Positions 48,876-60,436 of a stretch of 64,000 nt of DNA are shown here, piece by piece. The DNA is taken from positions 55,663,443-55,727,442 of the forward strand of contig NC_080585.1 in NCBI RefSeq assembly GCF_029962835.1, written 5' to 3'. Every line of letters starts with the position of its first letter. Positions within the stretch are counted from its first letter, which is position 1. The DNA comes from Magnolia sinica. Taxonomy: Eukaryota; Streptophyta; Magnoliopsida; Magnoliales; Magnoliaceae. The translations under genes were made by a program, and so were the position numbers. The notes below the pieces were generated by a model. The model had not been told where the DNA came from. It searched no databases and saw only the letters and a list, made by a program, of their open reading frames with translations.

Positions 48876-50016
48876 TTAGTGTGTTTTTCAAGAGTTCTGT
48901 ATTGTGGTGAAAGGCCTCTTCTTCTTCTTCTTTATGATTTTATTTAACTCATGGGATGTGGTTCTTTCAAGGTTTTAATTTCTAATGCATCACCCATAAC
49001 AATGATTTACTTGCAAAGTCAAAGCAATGGCAACCGACTAAATGATCTTGGTAATTTAGATATAGCCACAGTGGGCAGCAACCCATCTTTGATGATATTA
49101 GTTTCATGGTCAGTAACTGTGACTTGGAACCCATCTATACCCTGTGCTTTCTTTTCTTTCCTGCAATGCCCTGCCAATTTAAAACTATATCATCTGCAAC
49201 CACAGGGCCTTGTTGCTATTGTAGACAAGGGCTCGCCATCAATTTAACCATCAATTGGATTATGATCCTCAATCAATTGTTTTAAATTTCAGCTGTTCAA
49301 GGGCTCGCCATCAATTGGATGGTTGGGATTTTGGATGGTATGGTTTTAGTATTGTTGGACCACTAGAGGAATGTCTTGATTATCAGTGGCAACGGTAATT
49401 GTGGCCTTGCAAACTCAACCATCAGAATAATTTGGCCCTTTCTGAGAAAGTGCAGTAGCATCAGGGGTGGATTGGATTATGTTACAGGCAACCTGCAGCT
49501 TTGGTATTGTTCGAGAACATAGCATTAGCGTAATACATTATATGCAACTTGCGACTTTGCTTATTGCATGCCGAATTTCAATTAGGATAAGTGATGCCCA
49601 TGGATCAGTAATCCAGACCATTCATCCATTGCATCCCAGTGGACAGATTGTGCCCTGAGAATCCCCTGGATTTGAAGATCCTTTTACCAACAAATCTGGG
49701 ACTTCTCTCAATCGGAACTGACCACCTACAGGCACCTATACTGCTATCTGCAGTACAAGGCATTTTTTAGCTCTGAGATGTAAAAAAGTTTTTTTTTTTT
49801 TCCTTTTCTTTTTCCATTTCGTGGCTGAACACCTGTACTACAAATTGTGGTAGAGGTGCCTGGAGGTTATCAGTTCTCTTTTTCAGTTCAATGCGGGTCA
49901 CTTGATTCTCCTACTATAGGCCACAAATGGAAAGGTTAACATTGTCTCACAGTAGACTTTTTTTTTTTGCTAGTTACGCTGTTTGTCGAAGATCCTGAAA
50001 TTTGATATGGGTTACA
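48876..50016. other. Interval with no recognised gene
   Basis: It contains a local duplication of 'agggctcgccatcaatt' (about 49,229 and 49,300), a poly-T tract at about 49,788-49,800, and short frames without domains, such as the 98-codon frame at 48,951-49,247. Confidence 0.4.
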
Positions 50017-50017
50017 G

Positions 50018-50144
50018 GAATTTGACTGAGCTGTACATACAGGAGAATGGGGTTGATGATCTTGGGGGCAGCTGGCTAAGTTGCTTCCCTGAAAGCTTCA
50101 CATCTATGGATGCTTTCAAATTGTGGAATCAGATTCCAAAATAA
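50018..50144 (+). pseudogene. TIR1/AFB auxin receptor exon fragment
   Basis: After an AG acceptor at 50,017 the frame reads NLTELYIQENGVDDLGGSWL, then SCFPESFTSMDAFKLWNQIPK and a stop, 41 codons in all. In TIR1/AFB proteins (SCF F-box subunits that bind auxin and Aux/IAA repressors) the leucine-rich repeat region has the pattern '(R)NL.EL...E..VDD..G.WLS.FP...TS'. The '(I)QENG' and 'CFPESFTS' wording is closest to the AFB4/5 branch as I recall it. After MDA the family sequence is lost. No other part of the gene was found nearby, so this is an isolated remnant. Confidence 0.8.
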
Positions 50145-51338
50145 TTACCGATGTTATTTCAAATCCTTAGCACCAGCCCATACACCGTTCCAAAATTGAA
50201 AGCCTACCTACTGATTTGCAGCCCCAAAGAAATCACCAAAGAATAAACTGATGTATCGACTCACCAATAGAAAGTTTTCCTATGCAGGTAAGTTGTGTAC
50301 AAATATCCCTTTTTATATTCAAGTCATTCCCTTGATTTATGCAAAACTAGGCTACCCAAAATTTATGGACAACTCCCATTGCCTTTGAACTGCTAGAACT
50401 AACATGTGTGGATTGGCAAAAGTGCAAATGCACTTGCCCTAAATAGTAGCAGTGAGGATCTCCCACAGTATTGATAAAACTCTATAAATAGGAAATAACT
50501 CAAATTATTCTCATAATATGTTGTGTACTCTCTTGGGGCTCAATACACAGTCATATGGTTGTGTATATAGCTGAACATGTATATACCCTTACCATTGAGT
50601 ATATTCTGCCATTTGAGGAATTTCCTGCATATATCCTTACCATTGCGTTTATTCTGCCATATAAGGAATATCCTGCATATACATCAACATGATTGTTTTA
50701 TTTGTACACAGAGATAGACATGCTCTAGGGAGTAACATGAAGAAAACGTAGAATCAGTATATATAGGACTTGGTGGTTTGATCCTCCATTAGATTCCATT
50801 GGAGAGTTTACATTATTAGAGTTGCCCTTTGTGATTAGCTGATAAAGTGACTAGTTTTGGTTCTTTCATGTTTCCAATATATACGCTGTCTTACCTGACA
50901 TGGTTTAGGGTGTCTCTAACAGGGATGTATTGGAATGGGCCTCTTGTATATTCCTTTCTTTGGGTTGTAGCTTTTGCCCCATCTTGGCTTTTTTTTCTTT
51001 TTCTTTTTTTTTTCCCCAATAAAATTACCATTACCTTTATGCTTTAGGGGGTTTCATTGCAGAGTTTCAATTCTTTAATTCTGATTGTGGTTTATGTTGT
51101 CAGTTGTTTGTGAAATCTGTGTGTGTTTGTCTTTTCAGATTGGTGTGCAATTATTTGCCGACTTTAAAGCTTTATCCCAGCAAACAGAAGATGCCAACTC
51201 CCAAATCAGCATAGGGTTGTCATAGAACATGGAATGGTTGAGGATCGAGCTTGTGGGGCATGATATTTATTCATGAATTGTTTCATGCTATGGTCATGAT
51301 CTATCATTTTTGGTTCTTTCATGGTTCCATATAGATAT
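50145..51338. other. Interval with a small 48-bp tandem repeat, no gene recognised
   Basis: Two 48-bp copies at 50,581 and 50,629 share 'ccttaccattg' and 'attctgccat'. Poly-T tracts lie at about 50,990-51,013. Frames are short and without domain. Confidence 0.45.
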
Positions 51339-52260
51339 ACCTGCAAGATGCTTGTCATTTGGTTCTTGATTGCCTCAGAGAATGAGACAGTGATGATCTG
51401 TCAACGCTAATATGGATGGTTGTTTGTCTAAATTCACAACTCTGTTCCTTTACTGCAATTATTGCGATCATTATGTCTTTAGCCCCTCCCTGTCTGTGAT
51501 GCAGACTTGTCTAGGAATATGGAGTTGGGAAGATTTGCACTTGGAAAGTAGGCAACAATGTCTCATTATTGTAGAAGAGGGTTTTGCAATGAATTTCTTT
51601 ATGCTTGTGTTATGTTGCTCATCGCATTTAATATGTTGTCATAGTGGTTCTTACTTGGATCTCAAGGATGCGAGTGTGTTCCATCGAGTAACAAGTACAA
51701 GATTGGCAGCATGGCTTGCTGCTTGCTATAAGGGGGTCTCATTGCAGTGTTTTGTTTTGTTTTGTTTTATTCTGTTGGTGGTTATTTCAGATGTTTGCAA
51801 AGTCTATTTATCTTTTTTCGCTTCTTTAATGGCTCCAGATGGATAGACCTGCAAGGTCCTTGTCATTTTGGTTCTTGATCGCTTCGGAGAATGAGATGGC
51901 GATGATCTATCAAATGCTAATACCAAGGGTTCTTTGTCTAGATTCACAACTTCAACTCTAACTTCAACTCTGTTCCTTTACTGCAATTATTGCGATCATT
52001 ATGTATTCAGGTCCTCTCTGTCTGTGATGCAGACTTGTCTAGGAATATGAAATTGGGAAGATTTGCACTTGGAAAGTAGGCGGCAATTTGTCTCATTATT
52101 GGAGAAGGGGGTTTTCCAAAGAATGTTCTTTCTTTATGCATGTGTTATGTTGCTCATCTGGTGTATGCATCCAATATGTTGTCATAGTGGTTCTTATTTC
52201 GATCTCAGGGATGCAAGCGTTCCATTGAGTAAGGAGTACAAGATTGGCATCAAGGCTTTA
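51339..52260. repeat. Imperfect tandem duplication of about 510 bp
   Basis: 'acctgcaag' plus 'gtcatt' and 'ggttcttgat' occur at 51,339 and 51,847, and 'gcagacttgtctaggaatat' at 51,501 and 52,029. The offset grows from 508 to 528 because the second copy has an extra 'aacttcaactct'-type repeat. The 144-codon frame at 51,412-51,846 lies in the first copy but is interrupted in the second and has no known domain. Confidence 0.85.
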
Positions 52261-52916
52261 AAAAAGAAAAAAGAAAAAAGATTACCATGGACTCTAAACT
52301 TTCAGACAGGTGCTTTTTTAATATGTTCCTTTTCCAGTGAGTTTGATTCTTGGTGCAGTACTAAGAGATAGTCCAATGCAGAATTTTTCTTGAAAGAATG
52401 TTGATATTTATGGCATGTTAGATCTCTTTTAGTGGGTGATCTACTTTCAGTTTTTACAGTATTAATTGGCTTAAATGTAATTGTAGGGGGATTAGAAGGA
52501 TTGATGTGCCATATCAAGAATCTATTTACTATTTTTAGGAAGAATGATAGGACACTGCTCATTAGTGAACATACATTGTGGAGGGGCAGGATTCCCTACA
52601 TGTGGGGCCATGGTTTGTTAATCCAATCTGTTTATCTGATAAGCCCCATAGCTGATGGGGGTGTGCTAAAAAAATATTCATGATTGGAAGATCCTAACCT
52701 TTGATCAATGGACCACAAAGAGTTATCCATCATTTATTTGGCATGGATGATTGAGTGCAAATTTGTTCTTAGTTTTAAAGCCTTTCTTTCTCATCTTGAA
52801 TTTAAAGTTTTTATATACCTCATTGTCCTCGTATGGATGTACTCTTCATAATTGTTTCTCTCTTTATTTGTTCATATATCAAATATATTCTTCCCTGCCG
52901 TCCCGATTTCTGCCAC
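52261..52916. other. Interval with no recognised gene
   Basis: Several frames of 80-86 codons overlap on both strands without recognisable domains. An A-rich 'aaaaaagaaaaaagaaaaaa' run starts at about 52,258. Confidence 0.35.
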
Positions 52917-53139
52917 ATACCCCGTAGTGGTTAACATGGAGAAAGCACATTTACTACGTGCTCAACAAGAAATTCCAATATCGGAATATGGGGCAAGTGT
53001 TATAATTTCACTGGTTGGTTTTCTGAACTGCTGGTTCCAATATTGGAATATCAGTTTAATTTACAATATTGTTTCAGGCATCAGAAAAATCAGCACAAGC
53101 CTATAAATGGGCTGAACCCCAATTGGAAACAGTTAACAG
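52917..53139 (+). other. Exon-like fragments, unrecognised
   Basis: An open frame contains VVNMEKAHLLRAQQEIPIS. A second piece after 'gtttcag' at about 53,079 reads ASEKSAQAYKWAEPQLETVN. Both are hydrophilic and protein-like, but splice donors are unclear and I do not recognise the family. Confidence 0.25.
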
Positions 53140-53415
53140 ATTTGCTATTTCTTTCTTTTATTAAATATGCTCGTATTATGGTTGTAGTATAGATGTTTTT
53201 TACTTTATGAAGAAATTCAGTGCTGAAGGATTAGTTTGAAAAGCTTTCAGCGGGGTCCTAGAATTTGTTGTTGTGATTCTCAACTACCAATATTTTAACA
53301 ATCTCAACAGATGAGTTAACTGCTACAGATTTGCTATTTCTTTCTTTTATTAAATATGCTCGTATTATGGTTGTAGTATAGATGTTTTTTACTTTATGAA
53401 GAAATTCAGTGCTGA
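53136..53415. repeat. Perfect 91-bp direct repeat with 98-bp spacer
   Basis: The sequences at 53,136-53,226 and 53,325-53,415 appear identical, from 'acagatttgctatttc' to 'attcagtgctga'. Neighbouring sequence is unrelated. The identity implies a recent duplication or gene-conversion event in otherwise old DNA. Confidence 0.95.
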
Positions 53416-53944
53416 GAAAAGAGAGAGAGAATTCATTAACTTCCCATATTAGAACTTGATGGATGAGAGAGAGGGATGGTAGACATTGTGTATGAGAGTC
53501 GGATTTAAAGCATGCAAAATTGTCATTTGCACTTTCCTCCAAAGGGCAAAGTTATTTTTTTCTTCTATGTTTAATATTTTGTGTGTTGATGGAACTTTTC
53601 ACCAACTTCATACAACAGTTTTCTCCTGAGTTGGAGCAGGTGGAAGATGGTGGATATTGGCAACAGGAAAGCCCTCCTAATAACTAATATAAGGATGAGT
53701 TGGTATGTTTCTTTCATGATAAGTGTCATCTTTGACAATTTGATTATGCTATTGATTTGATGATGTCTTTACCTAGTGTAGGAAAATATCTAGATTCACG
53801 GGTTTTCAGTATGTTTACTATGATTTCTTGAACTCGTAGCATTAAGTGGTGCTTGTATCATTACTAGTGTAAAGATGTGTGGCTTATTCACTGTTTTGGT
53901 CTTGATAGCGTATCTTATATTTTTGTTCTCGGAATGTGTTACAG

Positions 53945-54342
53945 ATGAATGAGGATGTTTGTTTATCTCCCTCTGGCACATATCTTTGATCGGGTGATTG
54001 AGGAGCTGTTTATTTGTCATGGTGCCTTGATAGGATTTTGGCGTGGGGTGAATTATTTTGTCAATTGGATATCCTTTTACCAAATAAGAGTCCAATTGAA
54101 TTTATATTTTCCTTTAAGCATGTGTCAAGAGAAGTGAATTCCTTGGCCATCTTAGCGAAGCATTCATCAGGTTTGCTTTTTATTGGGATCCATATCCATT
54201 GCCTAAATGGATATTTTTTATACATATCATTTTTCAATAAATTGATTGGTTGTAACCGAAAAATAAATAAAACTATATTTTTCATGTTCAGGAAGTAAAA
54301 TTATTGACTAAGTACATTGGAGAGCTAAAACCAACTATTGTT
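53945..54342 (+). pseudogene. LACS pseudogene, two middle exons
   Basis: After an AG acceptor at 53,944 the first exon gives NEDVCL, loses about five bases, then reads LPLAHIFDRVIEELF and ALIGFWRG up to 54,047 with a GT following. A 244-bp intron ends in 'catgttcag', and the next exon (54,292-54,342) reads EVKLLTKYIGELKPTIV before stops. In intact LACS this is 'YLPLAHIFDR..E', 'IGFWRG', 'DVKLL...GELKPTIF', which lies well before the G-W-F-H-T-G region. The C-terminal LACS exons at 46.9-47.1 kb lie upstream on the same strand, so the order is reversed: either two pseudogenes or a rearranged one. The exon is frameshifted and cannot function. Confidence 0.87.
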
Positions 54343-54508
54343 TGATGAACCTAATGCCAACCTTTGTTACAATGAGTTTGGACCTGCTTTATAGTTTCCT
54401 TCTATAATTGTTTATGTTGTTTGTTATTTTTGTTGGGTTGCAAGGTTATTTCAGAAAATTATTACAAATCCACACTGTATTTTGATGATAGCTTTGTTGT
54501 GTATGCAG

Positions 54509-54586
54509 ACTAAAGAAGAAAAAACATCACAACAAAAGCGTAATTTTGAGAAGCAACTCTTGGAGGTTGAACATTTATGGTCACAG
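54509..54586 (+). other. Exon-like 78-bp segment with canonical splice sites
   Basis: Between 'gtatgcag' and 'ggtcacag/gtaca' lies an open stretch of exactly 26 codons reading TKEEKTSQQKRNFEKQLLEV then EHLWSQ, highly charged and likely alpha-helical. The in-phase length and both splice signals suggest a real or recently lost exon. The family is unknown. It follows the LACS remnant by only 170 bp. Confidence 0.4.
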
Positions 54587-55912
54587 GTACAAATGATTCA
54601 TTGTGTGCACTGACTGTATCTACCCTCATGTAATGAAGGCAGATGCTATTTGGAGACTCCCATCTATGAGATTCCTTTCTTGCAATCTTCCTACTCATCC
54701 TTAGGACTATCAACATGCTGGGCTTGGGGTTGGCTACAACTTGAATTTTGAACTGTTTGGTCCAAGCCTGACGGGCTGGACCTATTCAAAATTTTGATAT
54801 CGCGTGGCCCAAGCCCAGTCTATTGACAACACTACTCTTCCTAGTGAGATCTTGATCACTCCCGACTTTCTTTTGTTGAGATCTTGCACATGATTTTGGC
54901 ACTCTCTAATCACTTGATTGCTTGTAAGATTAGGGCATGGAAAAGAGGTAAATGATCAATTGACTTCTTATTTTTGTATGAAAAATTGAGGAATTATAGA
55001 ATCATCGGGCGATGATATATGTACCATATGCTTTGAGCCTTGAGTTTATAAAAATGTAGTGCATGGATCGGTTATCGAGATGGTTCATCTAATGGGTCCC
55101 ACCATGGATGAGGAATCCCCTCAAAACACCCTCTGATGAGAATATTCTTCACCCTTGATTAGTGTCTAGAAAATACATTGTTTGTGGTGATCTGCATTCA
55201 ACAAAAAATGCCAAAGATTGGATTGAGTACAATCTCCCAATCAAGTTGATGCTTTGGGAATCTCATATACACATTGGGCCCCTTTTGATGAATGTTTTGG
55301 GTTAGTGATCAGTGGGCTCCCCTTGCACAAACTATAAGCTAAGGATATGGTGTAAGTCCTAAAGATGCTGCATTGATTATGCATGATTCTCTTTATCCTA
55401 AAACACATTTCTCACCTAAAACACGTCACGCAAGATACAGTTCTTTTTCTTTCTTTTTTTTAATGTATCAAGATTCCTTGTGTGAGGCCATGATTTGGGG
55501 CACCCCGAAAGCCTCCCATATTGGAATATTTGTAACTGTTCAATTGTTGGTCCATTTTTCATTGAATGTGGACCTTTCTTGTAGCTTTTCATTATACAAT
55601 TTCTAGGCCATTGATTGTCTTCCAAATGGAGAGATCCTGGTTCTTTGGATCGTGGGTCACTAAAAATAGCAATGTGAATTGCAATGACCCATAATCCAGT
55701 TTGCTCACTCTATCTGGAATTCATGGTGGGGTTCATCAGATTGATGGTCTAGATCATCAAAACATGGGCTCCATGTGTACGCATGAGAAAATTGCACTTG
55801 TTGAGAGCTGGAGCCCTATAATTGCCCAAGAAGTTTCATGCAAAGTTACCAAATTATATTCTTGGTTTTGCGTGCTTAACTCTCTCTCGTTCTTTCTTTT
55901 TTTCTTTTCCAG
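54587..55912. other. Interval with no recognised gene
   Basis: There are AT-rich unique stretches and a possible foldback remnant around 55,480-55,800 with 'gggtcactaaaaatagc' and 'gcaatgacccataatcc'. No domain is seen in its short frames. Confidence 0.35.
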
Positions 55913-55963
55913 CTACTCTACCAAAGTACATGAAGACAACGGGATATGAAATAATTAACGAAG
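55913..55963 (+). other. Exon-like 51-bp segment
   Basis: A polypyrimidine tract with 'cttttccag' is followed by a frame reading ATLPKYMKTTGYEIINE and a GT donor ('gaag/gtgagg'). Length and signals fit a small plant exon. The family is not recognised. It may be linked to the exon-like segment at 54,509. Confidence 0.35.
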
Positions 55964-56044
55964 GTGAGGAAAACATTTTACTTTTGAACTTTGCCTGCTA
56001 TTTGTTCTGCTTACAAGAATTGTACCTTGCATTAGGCAATGAAT

Positions 56045-56870
56045 AGGCCAAATTAGCCTGTGGGCTTTGGCTCCTGACCTGAATGGGTTTGGCTTGTGTC
56101 TAATATAGACCCATTGACAAGCCTAGCTCTGATTTGAAATGGGTTGGCCTTAGACCTAGGTCAGGCTGGCTTCCAGGTTAACTGACCCAACCTACTTTTG
56201 AGGTAGGTTCAGGCCAAACTAATTGGGTAGTGGTTCGTGTTCAAGCTGGGCTTGGGTTGAACCCTTCCTACCCATAGGTTTTTAATGGGTTGGGTCATTT
56301 CATGGGTTGAGCCAAATGACCCGACTTGACTCTACCCAAAACCCAAAATAAAATAACCAAGAAAAGTATGGACTCTACTTGATTTCTTGGGTCCAATTTA
56401 TTGAACTTGAGCTCCTTAAAATTAAAATTGTGTTGGGTTCATCAGGTACCCATTGACATCCCCGACCTTAATGCAGCCCGTGTGATAAATGGGTTAGATG
56501 GAGGGCCAATATTGACCCATTAAAATTAGTGAGTTGGTTGCTTTTTATTTTTACCTGACCTAAATTGGCCCTGAATTTTAATGGGTCAAGTTTAGGTCCA
56601 AAACTCCAAGTGGATTATTTAATTTCGACCTGACCTAAATTGGCCCTGAATTTTAATGGGTCAGGTCTAAATTCAAAACTCAAGGTGCCCCTAGACCCGA
56701 CCCGATCGATCCCATTTGCAATCTTACCCATCGGGCTTTTGGGTCTAGCTGCTATGGGTCGGGGGTAGGCTTAAAATTCAAGCCTCATTTTCAAATAGGA
56801 GCTGGTTTGGACCATTTACAATGGATTATAAGCCCAGCCCAGTCGATTAGAGTTTGGAAGGGCTAGCGGT
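56045..56870. repeat. Dispersed repeat rich in 'gggtcaggtctaaa' and 'tgacccaaccc'
   Basis: Words like 'gacctgacctaaattggccc' (about 56,551 and 56,628) with 'tgaattttaatgggtca' form a local tandem duplication with a period of about 77 bp. The rest is rich in 'tgggttggg' type sequence, with no gene. Confidence 0.6.
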
Positions 56871-57019
56871 GGGCCCCCACCATGTGGCGTTAAAAAATCC
56901 ACTCTGACCACTAGGTCAATGACGGAAATTTAGCATAGGGCTCGTTAGTCAGGCAGATTCTTGATTCAAGTGTGCTATACAAAAGGAAACAGTGGGAGGG
57001 GGATGACCACCATTGAAAT

Positions 57020-57265
57020 TATATAGGGTCCACCATGATGTTTATGTGAAATCCACTCCAACCAGTATCTACATTGTGAAAATTCATATATGGGAACCAA
57101 AGTTTATTTATGCCTTCATATATGGGAACCAAAGTTTATTTATGCCCATAACTTATTCTTGTGGGCCACATAGAGTGAAACAGTTTGGATGGTGGGTCCC
57201 TCACTGTTTCTGCTAATGTGTGTCCCAATCATGCACGATATGGCTGAAGCAGATTTCACGTACAT
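57020..57265. mobile_element. Foldback element, family 2
   Basis: 'catgatgtttatgtgaaatc' with 'cactccaaccag' at the left faces 'ggctgaagcagatttcacgt' at the right in inverted form. A 32-bp direct repeat ('ttcatatatgggaacc') at 57,083 and 57,115 is a later duplication. Other family-2 arms with 'gaaatccactcc' or 'ggagtggat' occur at 57.8-58.0, 60.4 and 60.6 kb. Confidence 0.65.
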
Positions 57266-57330
57266 ATTACGGTGGGGCCCACCGCCAGCCCTTCTTGGTT
57301 CTCCCGGCCCATCTGTTGCTGACCTGACGT

Positions 57331-57800
57331 CCTGCCAGCAGAGCATGCTGATTGGTGCTGGAAGTGCAATGTGGGCCCCACCATGATGCATGTGTTTTAT
57401 CAATGACGTCCATCCATTTTTTCATATAATTTACATGAGAAAGATCCAATCCGCAGGTGGACCACACCACCGGAAACAGTGTTGATTGAACTACCACCAT
57501 TTAAATTTTCATGGAAGCCATAAAAAGTTTTCTATCAAGCTGATAATTTGTATTTCCCTTTTAATCCAGGTTTTGTATGACATCATATGGCCAATAAACA
57601 TTACAGTAGACCCTAGGAAGTGTTTAACGGCAGGCATTCAATCACCAACTGTTTTCCTGTGGTGTGGTCCACCTGAGATTTGGATCTTCCCCTCTTTTTT
57701 TGGGCTAATGGCGTAAATGAGATGGAAAAATGGATGGACAGCATGAATGAAACAGATACATCATTGTGGGGCCACGAGCACCAACTAGCAAGGTCCCTGC
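57331..57800. mobile_element. Foldback element, family 1, nearly complete
   Basis: Strong arms are 57,370-57,420 ('gtgggccccaccatgatgca', then 'gacgtccatccattttt') and 57,723-57,773 ('aaaaatggatggacagc', then 'catcattgtgggg'). The inverted similarity extends outward to 'gccagcagagcatgctg' / 'ctagcaaggtccctgcttgc' and 'attggtgct' / 'agcaccaac'. Inner arms carry 'gtggaccacaccacc' and 'cctgtggtgtggtccacc'. No coding capacity. This is the best copy for defining the family. Confidence 0.85.
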
Positions 57801-57814
57801 TTGCGGGTTGGCCC

Positions 57815-58060
57815 ACGTTGATGAATATATATGAAATCCACTCCGAACGTAAGGTGAGTGACGAAATTTTTGGTATGAAGCTAAGAAATCAGCCATCAGG
57901 TGGGTCATATGAGTGAAAATAGTGTAGTGGACAGCAACCATTAAAACTTTTTCACTAGGTGTGGTTCACATAAATCACTTATGGGTCTTGACTAAATTTT
58001 TAGTAGATGCCTAATGTTTGGAGTGGATTCCACGGACTCATCACGGTGAGGCCTGCCCCA
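57815..58060. mobile_element. Foldback element, family 2
   Basis: 'atatgaaatccactccgaac' on the left faces 'gtttggagtggattcc' on the right. The middle includes 'gtgggtcatatgagtgaaa' and 'ggtgtggttcacataaatc'. It abuts the family-1 element ending at about 57,800. Confidence 0.65.
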
Positions 58061-58419
58061 CCATACCCATCTTAAGTATTCTGTGCTGCCCATTATCTTT
58101 ATCCACGTGGAACGAATTACTGTTGAAACCTTCCTAGGGCCAACAGTGAGGTTTCTATGGCACCAGAAAGTTTCCATGTAAATTAAATTTCACACGTCAA
58201 GAAATTTAGGTGCTTGCTGGTGCAGTACATTTACAGGTGAGAAGAGAAAACGGATGACACCGGCTCACGATTTTCTCACCCCCAAATAGGTGTTCACAAT
58301 TTTTAACCTATGGAACTGATCTGGGCCCACCGTGATTTTTAGAGTGGATAGGAAGATTATAGGTGATCCTCATGGTGGGGCCAATTGAAAAGTAGACCTG
58401 GATTTTAAGTCCATGGCTG

Positions 58420-59740
58420 AAAGTTGGGCCGATTCAACCTGACCCAACATTGGTTTGGGCTTGGGTAGGATGTATTGGGTTTGGTCTTGGCCTTGGGCTA
58501 TACAAACACCAACCCGATAAAACTTGGGTTGGGCTCAGGTTGCCCAACCCGATCGATATATAAGTTACTCATAAATTATACTTGAGTGTGTATATGTGTT
58601 GAAGGTACCCATTATAAGTGTAATCCAATGTTAGGCCTAGTGACAAAAATTCAGTTTGACGCATGATTGAGGTAGGACATGCACCCTTGATTTTTATAGG
58701 GCCCACTGCAACTACAACCATTAGATTCCGCACTAAAATTTAGGCACATGGCCCAAAAATCAAACCTATACTATTTCGCGTATACGCCCACTGCAACTTC
58801 AAATGGGCCACATTAAGGAGAAACAATTTGGAGGGTGAGCATTGCCTGCACACTATTTCCAATCACGTGGTCCGCCTGAATCATATATGGGGTTAATTTT
58901 TGGGCCCTAAGTTTGACATGGTCACATACCTAATAGTTGGGTGGATTTCAAATAAACATTTAAATTGGGGGCCTACCCAAACCTTCAATGAAAATTACTC
59001 CATTAATGGGGTAGTTTATTAAAACTTTTTGAAAAGAAAGCAGTAAATACTGTATAAATGGTGTAGAATAAATTCCCGTTCCTTGCTCTCTTGGTACGTA
59101 CGCGGACGGGCAGTTCTGTGGGCAGGCCCACCATGAAGTATCTGTTTATCCATGTTGTTCGTCCCTGATATCATATTATTTTAAGGTATGTGCACAAACA
59201 CACCAAATAATAAGCTTGGGTTGCATTAAATGCACTAAGCATTAAATGCAAGAGTCATCTGTGGTCAGGTCTGCACCACTTGATCATTGGATCTGCCTCA
59301 TTTTTGTGCTCATACCTTAAAATGATATGAGAAAAGGCCTTAAAATGATATGAGAAAAGGGTTGGACGGCATTGATAAGCATATACACCACGGTGGGCCC
59401 GCCCACAGAATTGCCTGTTCGTGGCTAGAGACAGACGGGGTTAGTACGCAATCCGCGTCCGTGTGGTGCACACTAAATAGGGCTGACAGATGTACGCAAT
59501 CCGTGTACATCTGTAATGCTCAGGAACCACACCCTCCACACTAAATAGGGCTGACAGTAAGGTTGGGTTCAACCGATGTATCGGTTCGGTCTCGGGCTTG
59601 GGCTATACAAACACCAACCCAATAAAACTTGGGTCGGGCTCGAGTTGAGGTCTCGGGTTGCCTGACCCAACCCGAACCCGATTGATATATAAGTTATAAA
59701 TTATAATTCAGTGTGGATCATTTGTGTTGAAGGCACAAGA
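58420..59740. repeat. Two copies of a 'caacccgataaaacttgggt' repeat
   Basis: A segment with 'gggctatacaaacaccaacc', 'aataaaacttgggt', 'gatatataagtta' and 'tgttgaaggca' occurs at about 58,490-58,605 and about 59,600-59,735. Between them lie unique DNA and a family-1 foldback element. It looks like a dispersed, non-coding repeat. Confidence 0.65.
59108..59430. mobile_element. Foldback element, family 1
   Basis: 'gggcagttctgtgggcagg' with 'cccaccatgaagtatctg' faces 'cagatacatc'-like sequence in the form 'catatacaccacggtgggcc' and 'cgcccacagaattgcctg' in inverted form. A 22-bp direct repeat 'ccttaaaatgatatgagaaa' near 59,316-59,358 is internal. The middle part differs from the copy at 57.4 kb. 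Confidence 0.7.
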
Positions 59741-60300
59741 AATTCCAATGCCATGGGGTTTCATTGGACAACTTTATTTCCGATGACTCAAGTTAACGGG
59801 ATACGCGGGACTTCTCTCTTCCAAATAGATTGTGTGCTACACAATACGGCTTTTAAAGTAGTTGTCCTATATTTTAGCTTGTTTGTTTAGAAAAAATAAA
59901 GTTATTTATAATAAATAACTACATCTATAATTAATAAAATCATAGGTATAAAAAATTAAGACATGTATTGAAAGTATGATAGACTAATGTAATAATGAAA
60001 ATATTAGCATGTATCAACCGACCAACCCAACTAAGCCCGCTTGATTGGGCTTGGGTTGAGAATTCCTAATCCAAGGTGTAGAGGAACCTTGGGTTGGGCA
60101 CTATATAATTACATTTCCATACCATTTTCAAAAGATTTTCAATAAAGTATGGTATTAATTTAAGTAATTATCAATGGGTACCTTCTGTTGGCGGTGTGAA
60201 CAAAGGGAATCCATCCCAACAACAAGGCGTGTCACCCCCATGTTAGGCCCAGGGCCCAAAATCAACCCCATTCATGATTGATGTGAACCACATGACTGAA
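59741..60300. other. AT-rich interval, no gene recognised
   Basis: It holds one more 'gcccgcttgattgggcttgg' repeat word near 60,036 and otherwise unremarkable sequence. Confidence 0.35.
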
Positions 60301-60436
60301 AACAGTGTATGGCCTACTTGAATCACAGATGGGCCTAAGGTCCAGGCTCGGCCTAAATTTTGATGTGGTGTCTGATGGTTGGAGTGGATTTCATATAATC
60401 ATGGCGGTGGGCCCTCTGAAAATCAAGGATGGATTT

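Noticed and set aside
51412..51846. 144-codon frame as a gene
   Set aside because: It lies in one copy of a 510-bp duplication, is broken in the other, has no domain, and reads Cys/Leu/Phe-rich as expected for T-rich intron-like DNA.
56045..60060. Telomere-like repeats from 'tgggttggg' words
   Set aside because: They are irregular and never form the plant TTTAGGG period; they belong to dispersed repeats.
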